The position numbers and the translations under genes are program-made. Shown here one piece after another: positions 1 through 7,954 of a stretch of DNA of 64,000 bases (position 1 is its first letter; each line of letters opens with the position of its first letter). Source of the stretch: Arthrobacter sp. SLBN-122 (GTDB lineage Bacteria; Actinomycetota; Actinomycetes; Actinomycetales; Micrococcaceae); the NCBI RefSeq assembly GCF_006715165.1, contig NZ_VFMS01000001.1:2418001-2482000 (forward strand), read 5' to 3'. The notes under the pieces were generated by a model. That model was not told the origin of the DNA. It did no database searches and saw only the letters and a list, made by a program, of their open reading frames with translations.

Positions 1-39
1 GGCGCGCATCACGTGAGGCGCCAGGAACTTTATACAAGA

Positions 40-81
40 AAGGTGGAGCTGTTGCCTTTCGGCAACAGCTCCACCTTTTTT
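40..81 (+). terminator. Intrinsic terminator
   Basis: A perfect 17-bp stem (40-56 with 61-77), a TTTC loop and a run of six T (76-81). It would end a rightward gene lying before the window. The leftward gene at 156-413 could also read into it, but the T tract is weaker on that strand. Confidence 0.85.
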
Positions 82-155
82 CGTCTTAGTCCAGGCTAAA
101 GCGTTCTGCACTCCGGCCAGCCGGCTTGGCCGGTCCTGGCCTCGGATGCAGGCGG

Positions 156-413
156 TTAGACCAAGTCCGGAGCGCTGGCCACGATGTAGTCCGCCGCAGC
201 AGGTCCGGTCATGGAAAGGTTATTGCTGTCCGGGTTGATTCCGGCGTCCTGCATGGCCTCCCAAAGGGCGGCCGGTTGCTGGAGTTCTGCCTTCTGCAGA
301 AGACACCAGCTGGTGTAGAGGCCGTATAGCTCGTCGCGTCCGAGGCCCAGTCCGGGCTCCCTGTCCGGGACAACTGCTTCGGCAAGAAACTGTTCAAAAT
401 GGGTAGCAGGCAT
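156..413 (-). CDS. Small conserved-looking protein, primase-type winged-helix-like
   Basis: An 85-residue soluble protein with no signal peptide or membrane segment. The segment DELYGLYTSWCLLQ (residues about 27-40), preceded by a hydrophobic FxxFL start, resembles the small 'LYxxYxxWC' module found at the C-terminus of poxvirus D5/phage P4-type primases. Here it would stand alone. Family membership is inferred from this motif only. The ATG at 413 has no strong ribosome binding site. The composition (W, C, Y, balanced charge) looks like a real protein rather than an antisense reading. Function unknown. Confidence 0.6.
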   Translation of the reverse strand: MPATHFEQFLAEAVVPDREPGLGLGRDELYGLYTSWCLLQKAELQQPAALWEAMQDAGINPDSNNLSMTGPAAADYIVASAPDLV

Positions 414-737
414 GTCCGCTCATAAGGGTCGACCGTAATGCCGCCGTCTGCTTCAGCGGACCTGCCGGTCTCCAAAGGATTCCGGCGAGGTATTCAAGAA
501 AGTATTGCAGTTCTCCGTATTTTGTCCAGTTACGGGCGGAAACGGGGGAGATTGAGGGGGGCCGACGGCGACTGGGGGGACTGGCCTCGGTCTCAGAAGA
601 GGCCATCTCACCGCCGACCCCGCATTGCCCCGGGAGATATAAAACCCGGGAAACCTCAACAGGACCTTCAAGATGAATTTTCCTCCATCCTGAAGGTCCT
701 GCCTAGTCCCACTTACGGCAAAGCCTGCACCCGCCGG
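414..737. other. Gene-free stretch
   Basis: No credible ORF on either strand; the apparent ones are GC-rich antisense readings. It holds the start-side sequence of the small gene at 156-413, a small CCCGGG repeat near 630-650, and the hairpin at 661-700 behind the YihY gene. No clear promoter was recognised. Confidence 0.5.
661..700 (-). terminator. Hairpin after yihY gene, probable terminator
   Basis: Arms 661-675 and 686-700 pair over 15 bp with one mismatch around an A/T-rich 10-nt loop. It lies 38 bases past the stop of the leftward YihY gene. The downstream T tract is short and interrupted, so strength is uncertain. Confidence 0.5.
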
Positions 738-1979
738 CTAAGCCCTCCCACTTGGCCGGCCGCCGTCGTCGGTTTCTCCGTTGCCCGCACGGTGCTGGAC
801 CTTCTCGCGGACACGGTCGCGGTGGGGCTCACGTTGACCGCCGCCGTTCTGCCCGTCGCCGTTCTGCCCTTGGCCGGCAAACTGCCCGTCCTGGCTTTCG
901 CCGTCGCCCTGGCCGTTCTCCGAGGCGTACTTCTCCCGGAGTTCACGGCCGTGCTTGATGTCTTCCTCGATCTGCTGCTGCAGCTTTTCGCTCTTCTTGG
1001 TATCCCGTGGCGGCAGCTGGAGGGTTTCCTCCGCCTCGATGCCCGCCTGGAGTTGACGGCCGCGCTCCACTTCGGCGTCGAACTCAGCGCCAAAGAGCAG
1101 GGACATGTTCAGGATCCAGAGCCACAGCAGCATGATGATCACGCTGCCCAGCGCGCCGTACGTCTTGTTGTAGTTGCCGAAGTTGCCGACGTAGAAGCCG
1201 AAGCCCAGCGATGCGATCAGGAACACGAACAGCGCGATCCCGGAACCCATGCTCATCCAGCGGAATTTAGGCTGCTTGACGTTGGGCGTGGCGTAGTACA
1301 GGACGGCAATGATGGCGATGATCAGGACGATCATGACCGGCCACTTGGCGATGTTCCAGACCATGAGGAAGGGACCGCTGAGGCCGATCAGGCCGCCCAC
1401 CGCCTCGGATACCGGGCCACTGAGGACCAGCATGCCGGCCAACAGCGCCACGATGACCACGGCGAGGAGCGTGACGGCCAGCATGGTGCCGCGGAGCTTC
1501 ACGAAGGCGCGCCCCTCATCCACCTCGTAAACCCGGTTCATGGCCCGGCCGAAGGCACCCACGTAGCCGGATGCGGACCACAGGGCGGTGACAAGGCCGA
1601 TTACCAGGGTGAACCCGGCCGCGGGGGCACTGGTCAGTTCAGAGATCGGGCCGCTGATCGTATTGACGGTTTCGGCAGGAGCGAAGCCACTGACGATTTT
1701 CAGGAGCGCGTCGGTGGTCTTCTGCGGGTCACCAAAGAGTCCTATCAAGGACACAAGTGCCAGGATGGCCGGGAACAGCGACAGGACCGCGTAATACGTC
1801 AGTGCCGCCGCGAGGTCCGGGCACTGGTCCTTATTAAACTCCCGCAAGGTCCTCTTGAGGATGTATTTCCAGGACGGCTTGTTCAGGTCCTTGGGGCTGC
1901 CGGGTTTCCTTGCGTCATTTGGATCCGGAGCCTGGCCCGCCTTGGCCGTGCTGGTCTCGGAGCTGTCGTGAGTGGCCAT
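738..1979 (-). CDS. YihY/BrkB-family inner membrane protein
   Basis: A 413-residue polytopic membrane protein of the YihY/virulence factor BrkB family (once misnamed ribonuclease BN). Visible family features are the N-terminal DQCPDLAAALTYYAVLSLFP segment (about residue 50), an ALWSASGYVGAFGRAMNRVY block and about six hydrophobic helices up to residue ~310. The C-terminal ~90 residues are a charged, Gly/Gln-rich, probably disordered tail longer than usual. The ATG at 1979 is preferred over the upstream in-frame TTG because AGAGGA sits just before it; the TTG would overlap that site. The exact function of the family is unsettled. Confidence 0.88.
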   Translation of the reverse strand: MATHDSSETSTAKAGQAPDPNDARKPGSPKDLNKPSWKYILKRTLREFNKDQCPDLAAALTYYAVLSLFPAILALVSLIGLFGDPQKTTDALLKIVSGFAPAETVNTISGPISELTSAPAAGFTLVIGLVTALWSASGYVGAFGRAMNRVYEVDEGRAFVKLRGTMLAVTLLAVVIVALLAGMLVLSGPVSEAVGGLIGLSGPFLMVWNIAKWPVMIVLIIAIIAVLYYATPNVKQPKFRWMSMGSGIALFVFLIASLGFGFYVGNFGNYNKTYGALGSVIIMLLWLWILNMSLLFGAEFDAEVERGRQLQAGIEAEETLQLPPRDTKKSEKLQQQIEEDIKHGRELREKYASENGQGDGESQDGQFAGQGQNGDGQNGGGQREPHRDRVREKVQHRAGNGETDDGGRPSGRA

Positions 1980-2010
1980 GGGGCGTCCTCTCAATAAAGG
2001 TGCGAAGCGA

Positions 2011-2044
2011 ACAGGCCGGCCCGCGGGTGGCGGTGCCGGCCTGT
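2011..2044 (-). terminator. Hairpin after the DUF3618 operon
   Basis: Perfect 10-bp arms (2011-2020 and 2035-2044) between the end of the leftward three-gene operon and the yihY start. There is no T run, so it may be a factor-assisted terminator or simply a stable hairpin. Confidence 0.4.
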
Positions 2045-2083
2045 CGAACAGAACTGTTGCCTTGCGGAGCCGCGATGGGCAGG

Positions 2084-2746
2084 TTAGGTGTTTTGGACGT
2101 TGTCTTTGGCGTCGGTGGCGCGGTCCTTGACGTCGGCTGCGGCCGTTTGGCCTTCGGCTTTGACGTTTTGGGCGGCGTCGGTGGCGGTTGCCTTGACGTT
2201 TTCCATGGCTTCCTGGGCTGGTTCCTTCAGGTCCTGGGCCATGTTCTTGGCGGCGTCGGTGACCTGGGTGGCCAGGGGCTGGGCTGCGGTTTTGAGTTGG
2301 TCCGCGGCTTCGCGTTCCTTCTGGCTTGCCGGGATCAGCGAGGAGACCAGCATGCCGGCGCCGAACGCGATCAGCCCGGCGGCCAGGGGGTTGCCGGCGG
2401 TTTTGGCTTTGACTTGGTCCGGGGCTGCGGAGACGGCCTGGCCGGCGTCGCTGAGTTTGGCCGAGACGGTGTCCTGTGCCTGGTGCAGGCTGTCGCCGGC
2501 GGAGTGCATGGCGTTGGTGGTGTGTCCGGCGCCGGTGGAGGTGGTGTCGTGGACCTTGGTGGTGGCGGTGTCTGCTGCTCCCATGATTTTCTCCTTCACC
2601 CCGGTCACGGCGTCTTTTACTTTGTCGGTTTGGCGGTGGACGATGTTGGACGGGGTGACTTTGTCCGCTACGGCGTCCACGTTGGTGCCCAGCCGTGCCC
2701 GGGTGGCTTCTATGTCTGCGCGGATGACGTCAGGGTTTTCGCTCAT
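2084..2746 (-). CDS. DUF3618 domain protein
   Basis: A 220-residue protein whose first ~45 residues carry the DUF3618 signature (IEATRARLGTNVDAVADKV). A long Ala/Asp/Thr/Lys-rich helical region follows, with one hydrophobic stretch near residues 125-140 (GLIAFGAGMLVSSLIPA) and a repetitive LEA-like tail of short A/K/D repeats. It is the last gene of a three-gene operon, with its ATG overlapping the upstream stop by 4 bases. The LEA-like composition and membrane helix suggest an envelope-associated stress or stabilising role. That is inference; the family has no firm function. Confidence 0.85.
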   Translation of the reverse strand: MSENPDVIRADIEATRARLGTNVDAVADKVTPSNIVHRQTDKVKDAVTGVKEKIMGAADTATTKVHDTTSTGAGHTTNAMHSAGDSLHQAQDTVSAKLSDAGQAVSAAPDQVKAKTAGNPLAAGLIAFGAGMLVSSLIPASQKEREAADQLKTAAQPLATQVTDAAKNMAQDLKEPAQEAMENVKATATDAAQNVKAEGQTAAADVKDRATDAKDNVQNT

Positions 2747-3177
2747 CGGTTTACCTCACCTGGTTTTAGGGTTGGGGGAATTTCTGAGAGGGTTTCCCCG
2801 GTTTGGGGCATGCCCTTGATCTGCTTGAGTTCCTTGCGGCCGATGGAGGCCAGGACCGCGGCGATGATGGCCCAGACCACGGCGACGATCAGCGCGGACC
2901 AGCCCAGGGGCATGATGGCGCCGAGGGCCCACATCAGGGCCAGGGACAGGAAGAGCAGGACGAAGTGGCCGCCCACGCCGGCGCCGGCGAGCATGCCGGC
3001 GCCTTTCCCTGCCCGGGAGGTGGATTGCTTGAGTTCGGCCTTGGCCAGTTCCACTTCCTGACGCATCAGGGTGGACAGGTCCCGGGTCACATCCCCCAGC
3101 AACTCACCCAGGGATGCGTTGTCGGCTTTCATATGCGCCTCACTCGGCGGCATCTCCGGAATCTGGCTACTCATCAC
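2743..3177 (-). CDS. Phage-holin-family (Holin-X) membrane protein
   Basis: A 144-residue protein of the actinobacterial Holin-X / DUF1469 superfamily. It has an amphipathic N-terminal helix (DLSTLMRQEVELAKAELKQS) followed by two strong membrane helices (about residues 60-115) and a short basic tail. The name is historical and no phage genes lie nearby. It is the middle gene of the operon, with 4-base overlaps on both sides, so it is translationally coupled. This family repeatedly sits beside DUF3618 proteins, which supports a shared envelope function. Confidence 0.87.
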   Translation of the reverse strand: MMSSQIPEMPPSEAHMKADNASLGELLGDVTRDLSTLMRQEVELAKAELKQSTSRAGKGAGMLAGAGVGGHFVLLFLSLALMWALGAIMPLGWSALIVAVVWAIIAAVLASIGRKELKQIKGMPQTGETLSEIPPTLKPGEVNR

Positions 3178-4163
3178 AGACCACCCGTCTGGCCACCCCG
3201 GGTGCGGTCCTGGGTGAGGGGGTCGTTGGCCATGGGATCGTCGGCGAGTGCGCGGTCACGCAGCGGGTCGTCGGACAGCTGGTTCCCGGACCAGGGCTCC
3301 TCCACCAGCTGCGGGCTGTCGAGGCCGCTGGCCGGACCCGCTGCTTCGGGATAGCTGCTGCCCGGCGCACCACCGTCGTACCCTGCGGTCGTGGTGGCCG
3401 GGCCGGGGAGCTGGACCGGCGGCGGGGGCACAGTTCCACCGGCAACGGGGGTTGTCTGGCTGTACTGGTCACCGTAGGGGGTTCCGGAGTACTGGCCGGA
3501 GAGACCCGCCCTGGAGCCGGTAGAGGTACTGGAGGATGAGCCGGGGGCGCCTGCGGTGAGGCCGCGGGTGAGGCGTCCGGCCAGGACGCCGGCGCCGGCG
3601 GCGAGGAGCAGGAACGTTCCGGGCCGGTTGCGGGCGAACCGCTGGACCTCGTTCAGGAGGTCACCCGGCTCCCGGTTCTCCAGCCAGGAAGCCATGGAGG
3701 ACGTGCGCTCGGCCGCCTGCCGGACGAGGTCGCTGGCCATGCCCTGCTGGTCAGGTGAGCTGGCCATGCTGTGCAGCTGGCTGGAAATGTTCCGAATGCC
3801 CTCGGCGGCCTTCTGCTGCTGCGTGCCGGCCTGGCTGGTCAGGCCAGACTTCGCCTGGTGGAGCAGGTCCTGGGCATTGGCCTTGGCTTCGTGGGCCACG
3901 TTCGCGGCCTCGCCCTTGGCCGTCTGGGCCACATTCTGCGCGGACCCGGCGGCAGTGCGGGCAACGTCGGCTGCTTCTTCCTTGGCAGCCTCTTTGCGCG
4001 AGGATCCAGAGGTTTCGTCGGTCGTGGCGTAGCCGGTTCCGGCCTCGCCCGTGTAGGGGCCGGCGGTTGACGGGAAGGTAGCGGCCTCCCGCTCACCCGG
4101 GATTCCTGTACTGCCCGGAGGAGTCGTGTAAGCGGGGTCCTCGGGCCATTGGTTCTCTGTCAT
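3174..4163 (-). CDS. Operon-leading hypothetical envelope protein
   Basis: A 329-residue protein. The N-terminal 60 residues are disordered. Residues ~60-120 form an Ala/Glu/Lys-rich helical repeat region (AADVARTAAGSAQNVAQTAK type). A helical segment follows, then one membrane helix near residue 190 (GTFLLLAAGAGVLAGRL) and a long Pro/Gly/Ser/Thr-rich disordered C-terminus. The ATG at 4163 is chosen because GGAAAGAGAGAG precedes it; the longer in-frame reading has no such site. It leads the operon with the Holin-X and DUF3618 genes. No enzymatic motif is seen. Confidence 0.8.
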   Translation of the reverse strand: MTENQWPEDPAYTTPPGSTGIPGEREAATFPSTAGPYTGEAGTGYATTDETSGSSRKEAAKEEAADVARTAAGSAQNVAQTAKGEAANVAHEAKANAQDLLHQAKSGLTSQAGTQQQKAAEGIRNISSQLHSMASSPDQQGMASDLVRQAAERTSSMASWLENREPGDLLNEVQRFARNRPGTFLLLAAGAGVLAGRLTRGLTAGAPGSSSSTSTGSRAGLSGQYSGTPYGDQYSQTTPVAGGTVPPPPVQLPGPATTTAGYDGGAPGSSYPEAAGPASGLDSPQLVEEPWSGNQLSDDPLRDRALADDPMANDPLTQDRTRGGQTGGL

Positions 4164-4256
4164 CTTCGCTCTCTCTTTCCAAGAAGGCCGGTTGTTGATC
4201 AAGAACCAGCAATACTGGCCGTAAAATGATAAGCATGGTTACTAATAAAAAGTAAG

Positions 4257-4281
4257 TACCCTTGCTAAGCGAGTTATAACC
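4257..4281 (-). promoter_or_regulatory. Candidate SigB/SigF-type promoter for the envelope operon
   Basis: On the minus strand, GGTTA is followed after 15 bases by GGGTA. This is one base from the actinobacterial SigF/SigB-type pattern GTTT-N15-GGGTA. It lies ~95 bases before the operon ATG at 4163. A sigma factor of this class is encoded 2 kb away. The match is short, so it is only suggestive. Confidence 0.35.
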
Positions 4282-4350
4282 GTTCCAAAAATGTCAGCCG
4301 GAATGGCGAGGGCCTGCCCGGTCACAACGAAGTGGAAAGTGGTGGGAAAC

Positions 4351-4977
4351 ATGGATACAGCTCCATGGGTATGGGTGATAGTTGCCATTGTTGTGGTGGC
4401 GCTGATTGTGGTGCTTCTTCTGGCCGGCGGAAAGCGCCGCAAGGCCATGCAGCAGAAACGCGACCAGGAGCACCGGGAAAAGGCCGCCGAGATCCGGCGT
4501 GAAGCCGAGAACATGGAAATCGATGCCCGCGAGCGCGAGGCCAAGGCCATCCGTGCGCGTGCTGATGCGGAGCAGGCGCAGGTTGACGCTGCCCGCCTTC
4601 GGCAGGAGGCCGAGCAGCGGGCCAATGAGGCCCAGTCCCTGCGGGGTGATGTTGCCAGCCGCGCCCGGAAAGCGGATGAACTGGATCCTGACGTAGGAAG
4701 GGATGGCAGCCGGCGGGACCGTGTTGAGGGCAATGATGGACGGCCGGTGCAGCATCGTGACGCCGGCCATGACGGCCGTGGACCTGCCGACGCGGGACAG
4801 GGTAACCATGGAAGCCATGACACTGTTACCGGCGGCACCAGGACGGATATGCCTGCTGACATGACGGAAGCCGAATCCGGGCGGCGGCGCAACCGCGACG
4901 CGAAAGACACCGCGACGGGAAATACAGGCACCTCCGCGGAGCATGATGTCCGCGGGGAGGAAAATCCGCGCATCTGA
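4351..4977 (+). CDS. Membrane-anchored coiled-coil protein
   Basis: A 208-residue protein with one N-terminal membrane helix (WVWVIVAIVVVALIVVLLLA, residues ~6-25), a basic stop-transfer cluster (GGKRRK), then ~80 residues of highly charged Glu/Arg/Ala coiled coil and a disordered, Gly/Asp/Arg/Thr-rich C-terminal half. The topology (anchor plus cytoplasmic coil) is clear. The ATG at 4351 is preferred because it places the helix at the very N-terminus; the upstream in-frame ATG would add 20 residues. It is divergent from the DUF3618 operon. Function unknown. Confidence 0.78.
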   Translation: MDTAPWVWVIVAIVVVALIVVLLLAGGKRRKAMQQKRDQEHREKAAEIRREAENMEIDAREREAKAIRARADAEQAQVDAARLRQEAEQRANEAQSLRGDVASRARKADELDPDVGRDGSRRDRVEGNDGRPVQHRDAGHDGRGPADAGQGNHGSHDTVTGGTRTDMPADMTEAESGRRRNRDAKDTATGNTGTSAEHDVRGEENPRI

Positions 4978-5061
4978 GGCCGGTGCGAAGACGGCCCACA
5001 TGCCGGCACTTCCCGGGCGATACAGCGGCCGGGTTTGTGCCGGCTGCAGGAGCTGCGGGAG

Positions 5062-6102
5062 CTAGGGCCGCCGCGGTTTGAGGACGGGGGATGGCTTTAT
5101 GCCTTCCCCCGTTCCCATGCCCGCGAGAAGTTCCTTGACCGCGTCCACCGATGACACCCGTGGTTCCCATCCGAGGATCCGTTGTGCGCGGCTGGTATCC
5201 ATGATGGGCGCGCCTGCCGCCATCTCCACCCATCCGGAGTCCGTGGGCTGGATGCGTGCACGCCAGGTGAGGTCCACCACGGCGTGAAGCAGCCGCATGG
5301 GAATGGGGAGGATTCTCTTGGCGCCCAGGATGCGGGCCAGTTCCTGGGGGTTCAATACCGGCTCGGCGGCGATATTGAAGGCACCGCTGGCCCGCTGGTC
5401 CACCACCCGCCAGTAGGCCTCTGCCACGTCGTCCGCGTGGACCGCCTGGAAGATCAGGTTATTCGGAGCCGGCAACAGCGGAACCCAGGGTTTCCGCGGT
5501 ACCAGCCGCGGAAATATGTTTCCCAGGAAATACCTTCCGACTTCACTTCCCGCCTTGCCCTGGAAAATGAGCGCCGGCCGGAGCCTGGCAACGGAAATTT
5601 CCGGTTCCGCGGCCGCGAACTGGTCAAGGAGCTTTTCCTGCTCGGCCTTGTGGCGGCTGTAGTGCGAGCCGGCCATTCCTGTTGCCGGCCAGGACTCATC
5701 CCTGCGCTGGTCCTTGTCCGCCTTGCTGTAGGCGCCAACGGAAGACGCGCACACCACCTGCTTCACGCCGGTTTTTGCTGCAGCTTCCAGGACATTTTTC
5801 GTGCCGGTGACATTGGTCCGGTGCAGGAGCGGGAGGTTGTGGTTCGGTTGGATTTGCCACGCCAGGTGGACCACCGAGTCCACCCCTTCCAGTGCTTTCT
5901 CCAGCGCCGGCCTGTCCTGGTCCAGGCCCACATCGAGGGTGTGCCATTCCACGCCGGCATAAGGCTCCCGGGACGTGTAGGGCAACCTGCGGCTGATCCC
6001 CACCAATTGCAGGCTGCCTGGCTTTTGGGTGAGGTGGCCCTGCAGGTTGCGCAGCAGTGCTGTTCCCGCATTTCCGCTGGCCCCGGTGATGGCAATGCGC
6101 AT
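5062..6102 (-). CDS. NAD-dependent epimerase/dehydratase (extended SDR)
   Basis: A 346-residue extended short-chain dehydrogenase. The Rossmann motif GASGNAG is at residues 7-13. The NAD-binding fold continues with VVHLAWQ (~95) and CASSVGAYS (~130). The catalytic tyrosine is probably the YSRH motif (~150), where the usual YxxxK reads YSRHK. A substrate-binding C-terminal half follows. It probably acts on a nucleotide sugar or a similar small substrate. The ATG at 6102 has AAGGAG 7 bases upstream. It stands alone, divergent from the sigma factor gene. Confidence 0.87.
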   Translation of the reverse strand: MRIAITGASGNAGTALLRNLQGHLTQKPGSLQLVGISRRLPYTSREPYAGVEWHTLDVGLDQDRPALEKALEGVDSVVHLAWQIQPNHNLPLLHRTNVTGTKNVLEAAAKTGVKQVVCASSVGAYSKADKDQRRDESWPATGMAGSHYSRHKAEQEKLLDQFAAAEPEISVARLRPALIFQGKAGSEVGRYFLGNIFPRLVPRKPWVPLLPAPNNLIFQAVHADDVAEAYWRVVDQRASGAFNIAAEPVLNPQELARILGAKRILPIPMRLLHAVVDLTWRARIQPTDSGWVEMAAGAPIMDTSRAQRILGWEPRVSSVDAVKELLAGMGTGEGIKPSPVLKPRRP

Positions 6103-6252
6103 GGCAACGACTCCTTAGCAGGTTTGGGCTGGTTGCGGCCCTACATGACGAGCGTATAGCGGAGAAGCATTGTTTTATAAGCAACCTTATGATTTCCTAC
6201 TTCTAAGTCTTGCCGCAGGCTTTCGGAACCAGACCGAGGGAAACCAACACTC

Positions 6253-7200
6253 ATGCCCGAATCCTTTGCCGCATTTGCCGTGGACGCTTCACCCGTCCAC
6301 GGCCAACAGTCCCAGCCGGCACAACAACCAACTCCTCCCGCCACCTCAGGAAGGCTGCGGGAAACGTTCGAAAACGACTTGGTCCTACGGTACCTGGACC
6401 TCGCCGAAGCCCTCGCTGCCCGCTTTGAGGCCCGCGGCCGGGAGCGGGCGGACCTGAACCAGGTGGCCTATCTGGGCCTGGTGAAGGCCGCCCGCGGCTT
6501 CGACCAAGCCAAGGGCGAGAGCTTCCCCGCCTACGCCGCGCCCACCATCACCGGCGAACTCAAGAGGTACCTGCGCGACCGGACCTGGGTTGTACGCCCG
6601 CCGCGCCATATCCAGGACCTGAGGACCCGGCTTTTCCGGGCAGAGCCGGAGTTGACCCAGGCGCTGGGACGGAACCCGAGTGTTGCCGAACTGGCAGGGG
6701 AGCTGGGAACTGATCCGGGGGAGGTGCAGGAGGCCATCTCGGCATCCAGCAGCATGCACCCGGATTCCCTTGACGCAGTGAACCCTAATTCCGATGCTCC
6801 GTCCATCGGCGAGATCCTTGCCTGCCCTGACACACCCCTGGAACGGCTCGAGGAACTGGCCTGCCTGCGTGACGCCATGCAGGACCTGGACGATTCGGAC
6901 AGGGAGCTTTTGTACCGGCGCTATTTCTGTGAGGAGACGCAGGTGCAGCTGGGCAAGCGGCTGGGAATGTCCCAGATGCAGGTGTCCCGCCGCCTGGCCA
7001 AGGTGCTGGTGGAGCTTCAGCGGCGCCTTGAAGCCAGCGCCCAGTTCGGTGCGGAGGAAGACACCGCGGGCGGTGGGGTGTCGTCCCGGGTTGTGCACGC
7101 AGACCGGTCAGCCAACCAGGTTGCGTCCTTCCGCGAGGCCAGGAACGGGCACGCCGGTGTGGGTGCCGGCCGCCGCCTGGGCGGTACCAGGACCAGGTAA
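6253..7200 (+). CDS. RNA polymerase sigma factor, SigB/SigF/SigG family
   Basis: A 315-residue group 3 sigma-70 factor. Region 2 is seen at residues ~40-105 (DLVLRYLDLAEALAARF, then DLNQVAYLGLVKAARGFD and FPAYAAPTITGELKRYLRD). Region 3 (RTWVVRPPRHIQDLRTRL) and the region 4 helix-turn-helix (EETQVQLGKRLGMSQMQVSR, ~230-250) follow. The ends are longer than usual and disordered. It would direct polymerase to GTTT/GGGTA promoters of general-stress or envelope genes. No anti-sigma or anti-anti-sigma gene adjoins it, which is unusual because these factors are normally encoded beside an RsbW-type partner. Confidence 0.92.
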   Translation: MPESFAAFAVDASPVHGQQSQPAQQPTPPATSGRLRETFENDLVLRYLDLAEALAARFEARGRERADLNQVAYLGLVKAARGFDQAKGESFPAYAAPTITGELKRYLRDRTWVVRPPRHIQDLRTRLFRAEPELTQALGRNPSVAELAGELGTDPGEVQEAISASSSMHPDSLDAVNPNSDAPSIGEILACPDTPLERLEELACLRDAMQDLDDSDRELLYRRYFCEETQVQLGKRLGMSQMQVSRRLAKVLVELQRRLEASAQFGAEEDTAGGGVSSRVVHADRSANQVASFREARNGHAGVGAGRRLGGTRTR

Positions 7201-7417
7201 GGCCAGCCCCGCCCGGGCAATGGACGACGGCGGGCGGCAGCTTCCGGAGGCACGTGATCGCCGGGAGCGCAGAGGGGCTGCTGAGGGCCCCGGGAGGAGT
7301 ATCTGCACCAGCCGAATTCCTATCTTGCCTGTTCAACCGGCCAAAAGAACCCGGTCCTGCTGCTGAAAAAGCCTGCGGCCCTGTTTAGGAGCAGCAGCAG
7401 GAGGGAACGGTTCGTTT

Positions 7418-7954
7418 ATGGGAAGCTCTGAAACCTCCAAGCTCCGGGCTGTCCTGTTCGACCGGGACGGGACCCTGGTGGTCGATGTGCCCTACAACGG
7501 GGACCCCGGCAAAGTGCGGCCGATGGCCGGCGCCAAGGCAGTACTGGACGACCTGCGGGCGGCCGGCATCGCCACCGGCGTGGTCAGTAACCAGTCGGGC
7601 ATTGCGCGCGGGCTGATCACGGCAGCGGACGTGGCAAAAGTCAACGCCCGGGTGGAAGAACTGCTCGGTCCTTTCGACGTGTGGGAAGTGTGCCCGCATG
7701 CCGAGCAGGACGGCTGTGCCTGCCGCAAACCCGCCCCGGGAATGGTCCACAGCGCCTGCCGCAAACTGGGCATCCATGCGTCCGAAGCCGCCCTGATCGG
7801 GGACATCGGCGCCGACGTGGGTGCTGCCGAGGCGGCCGGTGCCACCGGCGTCCTGGTTCCCACACCCGTGACCCGTGCCGAGGAAGTGGCTGCGGCGCGG
7901 CTGGTGGCCCCGGACCTGGCGTCCGCCGTCGGCCTGCTGCAGGGGACGCCCTGA
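7418..7954 (+). CDS. gmhB: D-glycero-D-manno-heptose-1,7-bisphosphate 7-phosphatase
   Basis: A 178-residue HAD-IIIA phosphatase. It has the DxDGT motif (FDRDGT, residues 14-19), SNQSG (motif II) and a zinc knuckle of C-x-H and C-x-C (CPHAEQDGCACRKPAPGM, about 92-109) that keeps all four metal ligands with a shortened loop. GDIGADV is motif IV. In the ADP-heptose pathway it removes the 7-phosphate of heptose-1,7-bisphosphate made by the HldE kinase. It is the first gene of a ten-gene operon that contains the other pathway steps. Its stop overlaps the next ATG (TGATG). An AGGAGGG lies 12 bases before the ATG, which is rather far. Confidence 0.9.
   Translation: MGSSETSKLRAVLFDRDGTLVVDVPYNGDPGKVRPMAGAKAVLDDLRAAGIATGVVSNQSGIARGLITAADVAKVNARVEELLGPFDVWEVCPHAEQDGCACRKPAPGMVHSACRKLGIHASEAALIGDIGADVGAAEAAGATGVLVPTPVTRAEEVAAARLVAPDLASAVGLLQGTP

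Noticed and set aside
438..1997. Long rightward reading frame of 519 codons
   Set aside because: It is antisense to the YihY gene, with Gly/Asp/Arg/Pro-rich composition typical of GC-rich antisense frames.
2743..3177. Prophage remnant because of a holin-family gene
   Set aside because: The Holin-X family is a chromosomal envelope family in actinobacteria and no lysis, tail or integrase genes surround it.
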